The notes beneath the pieces are model-generated. The model was given only the letters and a program-made list of their open reading frames with translations. It did not search any database and was not told the DNA's origin. A DNA stretch of 64,000 nt. Source: an uncultured Eudoraea sp. (lineage in GTDB: Bacteria; Bacteroidota; Bacteroidia; Flavobacteriales; Flavobacteriaceae). The translations under genes and the position numbers were made by a program. Below, one piece after another: positions 17,197-26,135 of the stretch. The stretch lies in assembly GCF_947258925.1 (NCBI RefSeq), contig NZ_CAMYKG010000001.1:1-64000 (forward strand). Direction: 5' to 3'. Position 1 is the stretch's first letter, and each line of letters opens with the position of its first letter.

Positions 17197-17229
17197 AAAA
17201 ACCCATTATGAAAAACATAATGGGTTTTT
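17197..17229. terminator. Bidirectional terminator between ahcY and rpmA
   Basis: A 14-bp perfect stem (AAAAACCCATTATG pairing with CATAATGGGTTTTT) around a five-A loop gives a T-run on both strands. It can end ahcY (plus) and rpmA (minus). Confidence 0.9.
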
Positions 17230-17252
17230 AATTTGAGTTATTTATTTGAGCA

Positions 17253-17513
17253 TTATGCTTCAAAAGGCTCTATAGAAACATAGGATTTTCCACCTGCCTT
17301 TTTTTCAAATTTTACCAGACCGTCTACTTTGGCATGTAATGTATGATCTTTCCCAAGATAAACATTATTACCAGGGTTGTGTTTGGTACCACGTTGTCTT
17401 ACAATGATATTTCCAGCTATAGCAGCCTGACCACCAAAAATCTTAACACCTAAGCGTTTCGATTCTGATTCTCTACCGTTTTTAGAACTACCTACACCTT
17501 TTTTATGTGCCAT
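17253..17513 (-). CDS. rpmA: 50S ribosomal protein L27 (bL27)
   Basis: 86 residues. The N-terminus [20 protein letters not shown] is the form whose tail reaches the peptidyl-transferase centre, with no cleavable leader as in Firmicutes. Conserved [22 protein letters not shown] follows. It lies 49 bases downstream of rplU, the usual L21-L27 operon, and a bidirectional terminator follows. Confidence 0.98.
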   Translation of the reverse strand: MAHKKGVGSSKNGRESESKRLGVKIFGGQAAIAGNIIVRQRGTKHNPGNNVYLGKDHTLHAKVDGLVKFEKKAGGKSYVSIEPFEA

Positions 17514-17562
17514 GATATTAAATTTTACACCAACCCTAGAGTTGGCATTCGTTATTAACTTT

Positions 17563-18126
17563 TTACTTTTTTAAAGCCTCTATTAGATCAGCCTTCTTCA
17601 TTGAAGAGATCCCTGAGATACCCTTTGCTTTGGCCATTTCTTTTAATTCCGCTACCGTCTTTTTACTTAAATCAAGTGCTTCTTTAGGAGCTGCCTTCGT
17701 TTTTTCAACTTTGGCTTTTGGAGCTTCAGCTTTTGGAGCTGCTTTTTTTACAGGGGCAGCTTTTGCAGGAGCTTCTTTTTTAGTTTCAGACTTAGCAGCC
17801 TTCTTTTTCGCACCTTTGGCAACGATTCCTTCAATAACCAGTTCAGTTAAATACTGTCTGTGGCCATTCTTTTTTCGATACCCTTTTCGTCTTTTCTTTT
17901 TAAAGACAATTACTTTGTCTCCTTTGAGATGTTTAACGACTTTAGCCTCTACCTGGGCTCCGTCTATAGCCGGGGCGCCAATTGTAATGTTTGCACCATC
18001 TTCAAGTAAAAGAACATTCTGAAAAGAAACTTTTTTTCCTTCTTCTTCCTGTAAACGATGAACATATACTTTTTGGTCTTTAGCAACCTTAAATTGCTGC
18101 CCTGCTATTTCTACAATTGCATACAT
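17563..18126 (-). CDS. rplU: 50S ribosomal protein L21 (bL21) with long C-terminal extension
   Basis: 187 residues against about 103 in E. coli. Residues 1-103 are normal L21 ([16 protein letters not shown] through [15 protein letters not shown]). Residues 104-150 form an Ala/Lys/Pro linker with [10 protein letters not shown]-type repeats. Residues 151-187 ([20 protein letters not shown], then [12 protein letters not shown]) look like a SAP/Rho N-terminal-type nucleic-acid-binding motif. The extension presumably projects from the ribosome surface; its role is unknown. A good promoter lies about 85-110 nt upstream, leaving a leader of roughly 75 nt. Confidence 0.96.
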   Translation of the reverse strand: MYAIVEIAGQQFKVAKDQKVYVHRLQEEEGKKVSFQNVLLLEDGANITIGAPAIDGAQVEAKVVKHLKGDKVIVFKKKRRKGYRKKNGHRQYLTELVIEGIVAKGAKKKAAKSETKKEAPAKAAPVKKAAPKAEAPKAKVEKTKAAPKEALDLSKKTVAELKEMAKAKGISGISSMKKADLIEALKK

Positions 18127-18149
18127 AGCGTATATATTAATGATTTTTA

Positions 18150-18167
18150 ATTCTCTTTTAAAAGAGT
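18150..18167 (-). promoter_or_regulatory. Dyad in the rplU leader
   Basis: The rplU 5' untranslated region contains the palindrome CTCTTTTAAAAGAG shortly before the ATG. It could be part of a leader structure for ribosomal-protein feedback, but AT-rich palindromes also occur by chance. Confidence 0.25.
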
Positions 18168-18209
18168 TTCAGGCCCTGTTACACAATTCAGGTGCTCCAA
18201 AGGCGGGTG

Positions 18210-18239
18210 CAAATATACTGCTTAATTGGGAAATCACAA
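18210..18239 (-). promoter_or_regulatory. rplU-rpmA promoter
   Basis: On the minus strand TTG (18239-18237), exactly 19 nt, then TATATTTG (18217-18210): a full Bacteroidota promoter (-33 TTG, -7 TAnnTTTG). Predicted start near 18204, about 78 nt before the rplU ATG. Confidence 0.75.
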
Positions 18240-18251
18240 GAGTTTTTTATC

Positions 18252-18707
18252 CTAAACAGGATTTTTCTTCAGCTTCCTCGGTGTTTTAAACAACTGCATA
18301 AAAGTAAGTGTTAGGACAAGGGTAGTTGCAAAACCCATAATTGCCACTGTGAAGAATACAATTCCTTGAAAGTTTTTAAAATTATTGAACCAAGTTGTAG
18401 AAAGTTTCTTTAAAAACTCCGTATTAATTTCTGTAGCGTAAAAAGCAAAAAAGATCGTAAATATTATTGTAGCTACAAAGCCGGTTACAATTCCAGTTTT
18501 AAACCCCAGTCCATAGTTGAAATTTTCTTTTTGCTCAAGTCTATTATATTTAATAGCCTCATATATTCCAAAACCTGTGATTACACCATTAAAAAGACTG
18601 TAAAACACATTGGTGTGCAAATCAAAAAGTGAAAGGATCAAAAAATAAGCTATTAGACTGCCACTAGTGGCAATACCAAATCTTATGGGAAGTGTTAATC
18701 TCTTCAT
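18252..18707 (-). CDS. DUF4199 membrane protein
   Basis: A 151-residue protein with four hydrophobic helices (about 8-28, 35-48, 68-92 and 112-138) and a charged C-terminus (TPRKLKKNPV). The pattern GLGFKTGIVTGFVATIIFTIFF fits the DUF4199 family common in Bacteroidota. It sits upstream of the rplU promoter on the same strand and is divergent from the M16 protease genes. Function unknown. Confidence 0.8.
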   Translation of the reverse strand: MKRLTLPIRFGIATSGSLIAYFLILSLFDLHTNVFYSLFNGVITGFGIYEAIKYNRLEQKENFNYGLGFKTGIVTGFVATIIFTIFFAFYATEINTEFLKKLSTTWFNNFKNFQGIVFFTVAIMGFATTLVLTLTFMQLFKTPRKLKKNPV

Positions 18708-18872
18708 CGCTGATATTTTTTACTGTTCGGTTTTAAATCTAAGAAATTAAGTGTAATTATAATATAAAATCTTGTTAAAGAAGCAGAGTTTTCCCGCATA
18801 TACCACTAAAAAATTTATCTTAGCTGCTCTTTTAAATACAAGTATTAACAAGATAAATACATAAACCAATCT

Positions 18873-20210
18873 ATGAATTCAAGATCTATGAAAAGTAAAT
18901 GTTTTTTACTGCTGTTAGCATTCCTGACTGCTCTGACAGTTAGTGCTCAAGAAGTAGTCTATGAGGAATACGACCTGGATAATGGACTACATGTCATTCT
19001 GCATCAGGATAATACGGCTCCAGTGGTGACTACATCTGTAATGTACCACGTTGGTGGTAAGGACCGAACGGAAGGACGTACGGGTTTTGCCCATTTTTTT
19101 GAACACCTGTTGTTTGAGGGTACAAAGAATATTAAGAAAGGTAAATGGTTCGAAATAGTCTCATCTAATGGTGGACAAAACAATGCCAATACCTCCCAGG
19201 ATAGGACATACTACTATGAAGTATTTCCATCAAACAACCTGGAACTAGGCTTATGGATGGAATCTGAACGTATGCTTCACCCGGTTATTGATCAAACCGG
19301 TGTAGATACACAACAGGAAGTTGTAAAAGAGGAAAAGAGGCTTAGCTACGATAATAGGCCTTATGGACAATTACTACCTGTCTTAGGCAAAAGCCTATTT
19401 AAAGTTCATCCTTATAAAGACCCTAACATTGGGTACATGGAAGATCTGGACGCAGCTACACTGGAAGATGTTATTGCCTATAACAAAAAATATTACGTTC
19501 CCAATAACGCGGTTTTAGTTGTTGCTGGGGATATTGATGTTGCGAAAACGAAAAAAATGGTTTCAGATTATTTTTCTACTATTCCAAGAGGGGAAGATAT
19601 TGAAAGGAATTTTCCAAAGGAGACCCCTATTACAGAGGAAGTTAAGGTGACCGCTTATGATGCCAATATTCAAATTCCTGCAGTAGGCGTTGCCTACAGA
19701 ATCCCCGGTTTTAAGGAGAGAGATGCTTACATTCTTGATATGGTCTCTACTTATCTAAGTGATGGTAAAAGCTCAAAACTCTATAAAAAGATTGTAGATG
19801 AACAAAAACAAGGATTACAAGTAGGGGCTATCAATATAGGGCAAGAAGATTATGGCATGTACTTGGTTTATGCGCTTCCTGTGGGCCAAACTTCTCTGGA
19901 TGTTCTGGTTACTGAAATGGAAGAGGAAATATCCAAAGTACGTTCAGAATTGATTTCGGAGAACGATTATCAAAAGCTACAAAACAAGTTTGAAAATAAC
20001 TATGTAAACTCTAACTCCAGTATCGAAGGTATTGCAAATTCTCTTGCAAGATATTATATGCTTTACGGAGATACTGAGTTAATAAATAAAGATATAGAGA
20101 TTTACCGTTCCATTACCAGGGAAGAGATTAAGGCTGTTGCTCAGAAATATCTAAACCCAAATCAAAGGGTAATTATCGACTACTTACCAAAAGAAAAAAT
20201 TGACAACTAA
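18873..20210 (+). CDS. M16-family zinc metallopeptidase, catalytic subunit
   Basis: 445 residues (ATG at 18873; a second at 18888 directly precedes the signal peptide and is equally possible). Signal peptide to about residue 25 (TVSAQ), so periplasmic. The inverted zinc motif HxxEH is intact (HFFEH, 74-78), with the third ligand Glu154 in VVKEEKR 76 residues later. Middle and C-terminal parts form the second M16 half-domain. It is followed by an M16 gene lacking the zinc site, matching two-subunit M16 proteases in which the partner supplies the Arg/Tyr substrate-binding half. Confidence 0.94.
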   Translation: MNSRSMKSKCFLLLLAFLTALTVSAQEVVYEEYDLDNGLHVILHQDNTAPVVTTSVMYHVGGKDRTEGRTGFAHFFEHLLFEGTKNIKKGKWFEIVSSNGGQNNANTSQDRTYYYEVFPSNNLELGLWMESERMLHPVIDQTGVDTQQEVVKEEKRLSYDNRPYGQLLPVLGKSLFKVHPYKDPNIGYMEDLDAATLEDVIAYNKKYYVPNNAVLVVAGDIDVAKTKKMVSDYFSTIPRGEDIERNFPKETPITEEVKVTAYDANIQIPAVGVAYRIPGFKERDAYILDMVSTYLSDGKSSKLYKKIVDEQKQGLQVGAINIGQEDYGMYLVYALPVGQTSLDVLVTEMEEEISKVRSELISENDYQKLQNKFENNYVNSNSSIEGIANSLARYYMLYGDTELINKDIEIYRSITREEIKAVAQKYLNPNQRVIIDYLPKEKIDN

Positions 20211-20214
20211 GACT

Positions 20215-22293
20215 ATGAAAAAACTATATTTTACACTTGTTCTAATACTCTCAACCATTGCACTTTCTGCCCAGATAGATAGGAGTGTAATGCCTAAACC
20301 AGGACCCTCGCCGGAAATCAATCTAAAAGACCCTCAACGTTTTGAACTCATTAATGGTCTAAAGGTTTTAGTTGTAGAAAATCATAAATTACCCAGGGTT
20401 TCCATACAACTCACAATAGACAATCCACCGGTTGCTGAAGGTGATAAGGCTGGTGTTTCAGTTCTTACAGGGAGTTTATTGGGAAATGGCTCGAAATCAA
20501 TTTCGAAAGATGATTTTATTGAAGAGGTCGATTTTCTTGGTGCGCGCATCAACTTTGGATATCAAAGTGCATTCGCATCCTCTTTATCTAAATATTTCCC
20601 CAGGATTTTGGAGCTTATGGCAGATGCCGCAATTAATCCAAACTTTACACAGGAAGAATTCGATAAAGAGAAGGCTAAATTTATTACCGGGTTAAAAACG
20701 GAGGAAAAGGATGTGTCTGCTATCGCCAACAGAGTTAGGAGTGCTTTAGCCTACGGCACTAATCATCCTTACGGAGAATTCGCAACAGAGGAAACGGTAA
20801 ACAATGTTACCCTGGCAGATGTGGAAAGGTTTTACAGGGAATTATTTGTTCCTGCAAATGCTTACCTGGTTGTTATTGGAGACGTGAAATTTGATGACGT
20901 TAAAGAATTGGTTACTAATAGCTTTGATGATTGGATTAAGGCGGCACCACCTTCTTTGGGGTATTCAGAACCCGTGGATGCACAATATACTCAGATCAAC
21001 TTTGTAGATGTTCCTAATGCGGTTCAATCTGAGGTAGCTGTGCAAAATCTTGTAAATCTTAAGATGAAAGACCCGGATTATCTTGCTGCTCTTGTAACCA
21101 ATCGCATTTTAGGCGGAGGCGGTGAAGCCCGACTTTTTCTTAATTTAAGGGAAGACAAAGGGTATACCTATGGATCTTATTCTAGGATAGGTAATGATAA
21201 ATATGCTCCATCAAGATTTAGAGCTACTGCCAGCGTAAGAAACATAGTAACGGATAGTGCGGTGGTAGAAATATTAAAAGAAGTAGACCGCATCACAAAA
21301 GAACCAGTCTCAGAAATAGAGTTAAAAAATACAAAAGCTAAATATATTGGAAATTTTGTATTGGCTTTAGAGCAGCCTTCTACTATTGCGAGATATGCCC
21401 TGAATATTGAAACCGAAGGCCTGCCGAAAGACTTCTATAAGACCTATTTGGAACGGATAAATACAATTACGGTTGAAGATGTACAGCAAGCTGCCCAGAA
21501 ATATTTCCATATTAATAACGCCAGAATAGTAGTAGCCGGAAAAGGAAGTGAAGTTTTGGAAAATCTGGAAAAAGTTGCGTTTAATGGTAGAACTTTACCC
21601 ATAAGTTATTACGATAAGTACGCAAACTCAGTAGAAAAACCAAATTACGAAATTGCCTTACCTGAAGGTGTTAATGTAAAAAGCGTCTTAGACTCGTATT
21701 TTGAGGCTATAGGAGGTAAAGCTGCTGTGGATAAAATTCAATCTTTAAAACTGGTTTACGAAGGTTCTGCTATGGGATCAACCATTAAAACCGAGGAAAA
21801 AAGAACTGCAGATAAATATGTGCAAACTACTTTTATGAATGATGCTCCTATGATGGGGCTTATTGCAAAAGGAGATGAGTTATTTATGAAGCAAGGTGGC
21901 AATAAGGTCCCTCTGCCCCCGGAAATGCAACAGGATATGAAGTCCACAATGGGAATTTTTCCCGAACAGGGAATTGCTTTAAATTCTAATGCAAAACTAT
22001 TGGGAACTGAAGAAGTTGATGGCAAAGATGCTTATAAAATTGAAGTCCCCGGATCAACTGTTCAGGCGACATATTTTTACGACGTGGAATCAGGATTAAA
22101 AGTTAAAGAATCAACGGTAATCACAATGAATGGTCAAACCCAGAACCAGGAGGTGAATTATAAAGAGTATCAGGAGGTAGATGGAATTAAATTCCCTTCT
22201 GTTAAGGTTGGTTCCATGGGGCCTCAGATGATTGAGACCAAGTTGCTGGAGGCTGTTATAAATGTAGAGGTTAATGAGGCAGATTTTGAATAA
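20215..22293 (+). CDS. M16-family non-catalytic subunit with added C-terminal LolA-like domain
   Basis: 692 residues from the ATG at 20215; the frame is open from a TTG 15 bases upstream, but that would overlap the preceding gene and precede the signal peptide. Residues 1-20 are a signal peptide (ending LSAQ). The HxxEH position reads VLTGS, so no zinc site, while the Arg/Tyr motif is present (LREDKGYTYGSYS, about 320-335). Residues about 480-692 form a separate beta-rich domain (YFEAIGGKAAVDKIQSLKLV) like the LolA/LppX-type lipoprotein-binding fold. Four bases after its partner; a strong terminator follows. Confidence 0.92.
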   Translation: MKKLYFTLVLILSTIALSAQIDRSVMPKPGPSPEINLKDPQRFELINGLKVLVVENHKLPRVSIQLTIDNPPVAEGDKAGVSVLTGSLLGNGSKSISKDDFIEEVDFLGARINFGYQSAFASSLSKYFPRILELMADAAINPNFTQEEFDKEKAKFITGLKTEEKDVSAIANRVRSALAYGTNHPYGEFATEETVNNVTLADVERFYRELFVPANAYLVVIGDVKFDDVKELVTNSFDDWIKAAPPSLGYSEPVDAQYTQINFVDVPNAVQSEVAVQNLVNLKMKDPDYLAALVTNRILGGGGEARLFLNLREDKGYTYGSYSRIGNDKYAPSRFRATASVRNIVTDSAVVEILKEVDRITKEPVSEIELKNTKAKYIGNFVLALEQPSTIARYALNIETEGLPKDFYKTYLERINTITVEDVQQAAQKYFHINNARIVVAGKGSEVLENLEKVAFNGRTLPISYYDKYANSVEKPNYEIALPEGVNVKSVLDSYFEAIGGKAAVDKIQSLKLVYEGSAMGSTIKTEEKRTADKYVQTTFMNDAPMMGLIAKGDELFMKQGGNKVPLPPEMQQDMKSTMGIFPEQGIALNSNAKLLGTEEVDGKDAYKIEVPGSTVQATYFYDVESGLKVKESTVITMNGQTQNQEVNYKEYQEVDGIKFPSVKVGSMGPQMIETKLLEAVINVEVNEADFE

Positions 22294-22316
22294 GCCCTGC
22301 TAAAAATATCCTAATA

Positions 22317-22350
22317 AAAGAAGACCCGCTCTGAAAAGCGGGTCTTCTTT
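22317..22350. terminator. Bidirectional terminator after the M16 operon
   Basis: A 14-bp GC-containing stem (AAAGAAGACCCGCT with AGCGGGTCTTCTTT), loop about six bases, T-rich on both sides. It serves the M16 genes (plus) and the head-GIN gene (minus). Confidence 0.9.
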
Positions 22351-22379
22351 TTCGATACTATTTAACCAAAGGAAAGGTA

Positions 22380-23132
22380 TTATCCGGTTTTGCGAATAGA
22401 CGCTTCACCAATAACAACCCCTTTATCTACATTGGCATTTCCCTGGTACTCTATATCTGCTTCCCCATAACAAGTTACTTTCAGTTTGTCTGATACATTT
22501 ACCCTAAATTCACTTTCGCCATAAGCAGTGATTTTTGTGGATGAATTCTCCATTTTCAGCGTGTTTACCTCGCTTTCACCATATGCGTTATATTTTTGAT
22601 GATTGACTGTACCGCTTTTAACTTCGAGATAACTTTCGCCATAAATGGCCACGGAAAGGTGTTGCAATGATAGTTTATCCATATAAACTTCTGATTCCCC
22701 GTAGATTGTTAATTCCAATTCGTTTTGATCTATAGGACTTTCACATTTGATGGTTTCTTCCCCCCTGACAGATAGCTTCTTTAACATTTTATAGGTGATG
22801 TTTGCAGTTACCATAGTACCGTCGTAAATATCTTTTCTTCCTGAATAATCTTCACCTTTTACTTTTTTACTTTTGGTATACATCTTTGCATCATCCAAAT
22901 ATATACGCAAGGTCCCTTTAACCACCTCGATATTTATTTTCTCTCTTGGCACCTCCACGTTCTCAAGAACAACAGTTTCCCTATCTCCTTCCATCAAATT
23001 CACTTCAATATGTGGACTGATAATGACTTTTGAAAATGGTTCAACGGCAATAGTTGCAGATTGAGCAAACAACATTGGTAATCCCGCAAATAAAAATGCA
23101 ATTACTATCCCAGATTTTACTGCTACATTCAT
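22380..23132 (-). CDS. Secreted head-GIN/DUF2807-type protein with YGES ladder
   Basis: A 250-residue exported protein: signal peptide to about residue 24 (LFAQ). The N-terminal part (VEPFSKVIISPHIEVNLMEGD) is typical of the head-GIN/DUF2807 adhesin-like family. From residue 143, YGE(S/A) recurs at 144, 164, 184, 204 and 222, almost every 20 residues, one per predicted beta-helix turn, placing a Tyr-Gly-Glu ladder on one face. A bidirectional terminator lies downstream. Function unknown; a ligand-binding or adhesive surface is inference. Confidence 0.83.
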   Translation of the reverse strand: MNVAVKSGIVIAFLFAGLPMLFAQSATIAVEPFSKVIISPHIEVNLMEGDRETVVLENVEVPREKINIEVVKGTLRIYLDDAKMYTKSKKVKGEDYSGRKDIYDGTMVTANITYKMLKKLSVRGEETIKCESPIDQNELELTIYGESEVYMDKLSLQHLSVAIYGESYLEVKSGTVNHQKYNAYGESEVNTLKMENSSTKITAYGESEFRVNVSDKLKVTCYGEADIEYQGNANVDKGVVIGEASIRKTG

Positions 23133-23209
23133 GTTTAGAAATTTATATAGTTAATCTTCATTTACTTCAAAGAGTCGCCTCTGATGCAAATGTTACACAA
23201 AATCAGATA

Positions 23210-24091
23210 TTATTTTATTTTTTGTTTGTTTATTAAGTATACCCCTAATATTATGATACAAGCGGCAAGGAACTGGGGTAATATAAAATTTTCCCCATCT
23301 AGAACTCCCCAGAATATTCCAACCAGGGGTATTAAATAAGTAACCGAAACTGAAAATACCGGGGACGAGATTTGAATTAATCTATTAAACATTACCTTGG
23401 CAATACATGTTCCCAGCACACATAGGATAATTATATATCCAAGTGAGCTTAAGAAATACTCTCCTTCCAGCACTTTGTCCTCGAATACACCGGAGAAAGG
23501 CACTATTATCAATGCCGGTATTAACATAATTGTAAAATTGCCCACTGCAATACCTAAAGGGGTTACGTCGTATAATTTACTTTTTATAATATTTGCATTA
23601 AAAGCGTAACAGATGGTTGCCATGATAACCAAACCGGCATACCAATAATTTTGCTCAGGGTTGATCTCTGCGCCAATATAAATGAGTAAAATAGCCCCGA
23701 GCAAACCTACAATTACACCTATAAATTGATTGCGATTAAAGGTAATCCTAAAAAAAAAGTAACCTACAATGATGGTAAACAGAGGTACTAGCGAATTAAG
23801 TATAGAAGCTATGCTACTATCTATTTGAGTCTGGGCAAAAGCAAAGAGAAAAACAGGAATAAAACTACCTACTAGCCCGGATATAGCAACCCATTTCCAT
23901 TCTTGTTTCGTTATACCCCGAAGTGTTTTTACTCCCAATATCAATAAAAGGATAGCCGCTATTATGATGCGGAGTACTCCTAATTGAACCGGAGTGAATC
24001 CCAGTAAACTCTTTTTTATAAGTATATAAGACGTTCCCCAGATAATGGAAAGAATTATAAGGTATACCCATTTTCTGTTTAAGTCGCTCAT
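23210..24091 (-). CDS. DMT-superfamily (EamA) transporter
   Basis: 293 residues with ten predicted membrane helices in two EamA repeats: IIWGTSYILIKKSLLGFTPVQLGVLR opens the first, and IATICYAFNANIIKSKL-like helices open the second. These are drug/metabolite exporters or permeases; the substrate cannot be read from sequence. Monocistronic in context, divergent from a small lipoprotein gene 87 bases away. Confidence 0.92.
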   Translation of the reverse strand: MSDLNRKWVYLIILSIIWGTSYILIKKSLLGFTPVQLGVLRIIIAAILLLILGVKTLRGITKQEWKWVAISGLVGSFIPVFLFAFAQTQIDSSIASILNSLVPLFTIIVGYFFFRITFNRNQFIGVIVGLLGAILLIYIGAEINPEQNYWYAGLVIMATICYAFNANIIKSKLYDVTPLGIAVGNFTIMLIPALIIVPFSGVFEDKVLEGEYFLSSLGYIIILCVLGTCIAKVMFNRLIQISSPVFSVSVTYLIPLVGIFWGVLDGENFILPQFLAACIIILGVYLINKQKIK

Positions 24092-24178
24092 TACAACTTT
24101 CTATTCGGAAAAAGGCTTGCTTTTTAATAGAAAAAGCCTCAGTTTTTCTTAATTTTATCTCATCAAAATTCCATCATT

Positions 24179-24598
24179 ATGAGAATAAAATTTGCTTCTT
24201 TTGCCACTTTAATTTTAGTGATCTTTATATCGTGTAAAGAAAAAGAAAAGAAATCTGAATCCCTTACACAAATGAAAGAAGTTATGGCCATCCATGATGA
24301 AGTTATGCCAAAGATGGGCACCATAAGTAAGCTTGTAGCAGAACTTAAACCAAAAGTAGATTCCACAGAAGCGGGAATGTCCTATGGTAATGCCATGAAA
24401 GATTTGCAGGCTGCTCATAAATCCATGATGGATTGGATGAAAGGTTTTGGGGATCGCTTCACTTCCGATGAAATTTTGAATGGGGCTGCACTAACAGAAC
24501 AAAAACAAGAATGGTTGAATGAGGAAGAAGAGAAAGTTAAAGCTCTGAAAATACAAATCAATAGCAGTATTGAAAATGCAGAAAAATTACTGGAATAA
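24179..24598 (+). CDS. Small helical lipoprotein, function unknown
   Basis: A 139-residue predicted lipoprotein with a lipobox at IFISC (Cys19), then an almost wholly helical, Lys/Glu-rich sequence (several Met in heptad-like positions, QMKEVMAIHDEVMPKMGTI) ending in a coiled-coil-like EEKVKALKIQINSSIENAEKLL. Similar flavobacterial proteins have been labelled viral A-type inclusion protein, which I regard as uninformative. It ends four bases from the convergent dehydratase gene. Confidence 0.8.
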   Translation: MRIKFASFATLILVIFISCKEKEKKSESLTQMKEVMAIHDEVMPKMGTISKLVAELKPKVDSTEAGMSYGNAMKDLQAAHKSMMDWMKGFGDRFTSDEILNGAALTEQKQEWLNEEEEKVKALKIQINSSIENAEKLLE

Positions 24599-24602
24599 TT
24601 GT

Positions 24603-25538
24603 TTAAAAGGGTAAATTATTCAAATCTACATTTCCTCCTGAAATAATTATTCCGATCTGTTTCTTGTGAAATCGATCCTTTTCCCGAATCAAAGCTGCCA
24701 GGGCAACAGCGCTTGAAGGTTCTACAATAATTTTTAACCTTTCCCAAATTAGGCGCATTGCACTGACTATCTCGTCTTCAGTGACACGTATAATATCATG
24801 AACATGTTCAAGGATTATTGGAAAGGTTTGGTCCCCTAAGACTGTTTTTAAACCATCTGCAATCGTGTTGGTAGTATCATTCGATTCAATTTTACCGCTA
24901 TGAAAGGAACGGTAGGCATCGTCTGCTTCAAAAGGTTCTCCGCCAACCACCTTACAATTATTTCCAAAATAATTTGCGGCCAGCGCTGTACCTGCAATTA
25001 ATCCTCCACCTCCTACAGGGGCGAAAATATAATCTAGTTTGGGGTAATCTTTCAACAATTCCAGGGCTGCCGTACCTTGTCCAATTATCACATTCATATC
25101 ATTTGAAGGGTGGATAAAAGTTGCTCCTGTTTCATAGGCAATTTTACTGGCTGTTGTAATTCGTGCTTCAATGGTAGGGGCGCATTCTATAATATTTCCC
25201 CCGTATTGGCCCACTGCAACTTTCTTAACTTTTGGGGCATTTGAGGGCATAACTATATAGGCTTTTACCTCAAGACTCTGAGCTGCAAGAGAAAGTGCCT
25301 GAGCGAAATTCCCGGATGAATGAGTCACTACACCCTTTGTCCTTTCTTTTTCGGATAATAACAATATGGCATTAGTTGCACCTCTCATTTTATAGGCTCC
25401 CATTCGTTGAAAATTCTCACATTTAAAAAACAATTGAGCGCCTGCAATGTCATCTAACAATCGGGACTTTAATACGGGAGTCCTGTGGATATAGGGTTTT
25501 ATCCTGTTGTGGCAGTCGAGAAGTTGTTGTTTATACAT
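24603..25538 (-). CDS. PLP-dependent threonine/serine dehydratase
   Basis: 311 residues, fold type II. The Schiff-base lysine lies in FQRMGAYKMRGA (about 49), the phosphate-binding loop is PVGGGGLIAGTALA (about 176), and SSGNFAQALSLAA binds substrate. There is no C-terminal ACT regulatory domain, so it resembles catabolic threonine deaminase or serine racemase rather than IlvA. It probably yields 2-oxobutyrate or pyruvate plus ammonia; racemase activity cannot be excluded. It follows gldD on the same strand (39 bases). Confidence 0.9.
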   Translation of the reverse strand: MYKQQLLDCHNRIKPYIHRTPVLKSRLLDDIAGAQLFFKCENFQRMGAYKMRGATNAILLLSEKERTKGVVTHSSGNFAQALSLAAQSLEVKAYIVMPSNAPKVKKVAVGQYGGNIIECAPTIEARITTASKIAYETGATFIHPSNDMNVIIGQGTAALELLKDYPKLDYIFAPVGGGGLIAGTALAANYFGNNCKVVGGEPFEADDAYRSFHSGKIESNDTTNTIADGLKTVLGDQTFPIILEHVHDIIRVTEDEIVSAMRLIWERLKIIVEPSSAVALAALIREKDRFHKKQIGIIISGGNVDLNNLPF

Positions 25539-25577
25539 GACTTAGAATTCTTTTAACTAGAAAAACTTCGGGCATTT

Positions 25578-26135
25578 CTAATTCTTCCACCGCAATGTTT
25601 CCATAATTCTCCTAATGTCCTTTTGCAGATATACCGCAGCAGGATAAATGGAATCATAGTTGGGCTTTGCCCGGAAGTAAAGAGATCCTGTTACAAAATG
25701 GTTTGTACTATCGGTTACATAAAATTGGGCCTGTGAAGCTGCATTACCCAATACCTCATAAAACATCCCATATACAAGGTCTTTTTCATTAATAAACGGC
25801 TGCTCCATAATGTTATCTGCCTTAACTACGTGCTCATAAGACAATTTTTGTGCATCAGTAAGCAACTCTTCAAGGTTGTTGTCCACCTTTTTATAAGTTA
25901 AAAATATGGAACCTTTCATCACAGGATAATCCAGCGTTACCGCGAAGTTTCTGTTCTTCGTAATTTTCGCCATTTTGTTATATTCAAATTGAAATTTTTC
26001 CGTAACAAGTGTATCGGCCTGCGACGAGGGGTATTCTAAACGAAGCATAGCTTTCGGCTTCGGAATGTAATCCTCCTTGCATGACACTGTAATTACAGCA
26101 AAAACCAAAAATAGTAGATATAACTTACGATTCAT
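25578..26135 (-). CDS. gldD: Gliding-motility lipoprotein GldD
   Basis: A 185-residue lipoprotein: signal peptide with lipobox ITVSC (Cys19), then EDYIPKPKAMLRLEYP, the characteristic N-terminal part of GldD. GldD is needed for flavobacterial gliding and the linked type IX secretion machinery; its exact role is unclear. The gene overlaps gldE by 11 bases, the conserved flavobacterial pairing. No other gld or spr genes are in the window. Confidence 0.93.
   Translation of the reverse strand: MNRKLYLLFLVFAVITVSCKEDYIPKPKAMLRLEYPSSQADTLVTEKFQFEYNKMAKITKNRNFAVTLDYPVMKGSIFLTYKKVDNNLEELLTDAQKLSYEHVVKADNIMEQPFINEKDLVYGMFYEVLGNAASQAQFYVTDSTNHFVTGSLYFRAKPNYDSIYPAAVYLQKDIRRIMETLRWKN

Noticed and set aside
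17630-18022. A 130-codon plus-strand frame opposite rplU
   Set aside because: Low-complexity Phe/Ala shadow of the Lys/Ala-rich L21 tail.
20200-20214. TTG start for the second M16 subunit
   Set aside because: The ATG at 20215 begins the signal peptide and avoids overlap with the preceding gene.
24111-24155. Repeated AAAAAGGC/AAAAAGCC runs between the DMT gene and the small lipoprotein
   Set aside because: The pieces do not form a continuous stem followed by a T-run, so I do not call a terminator.
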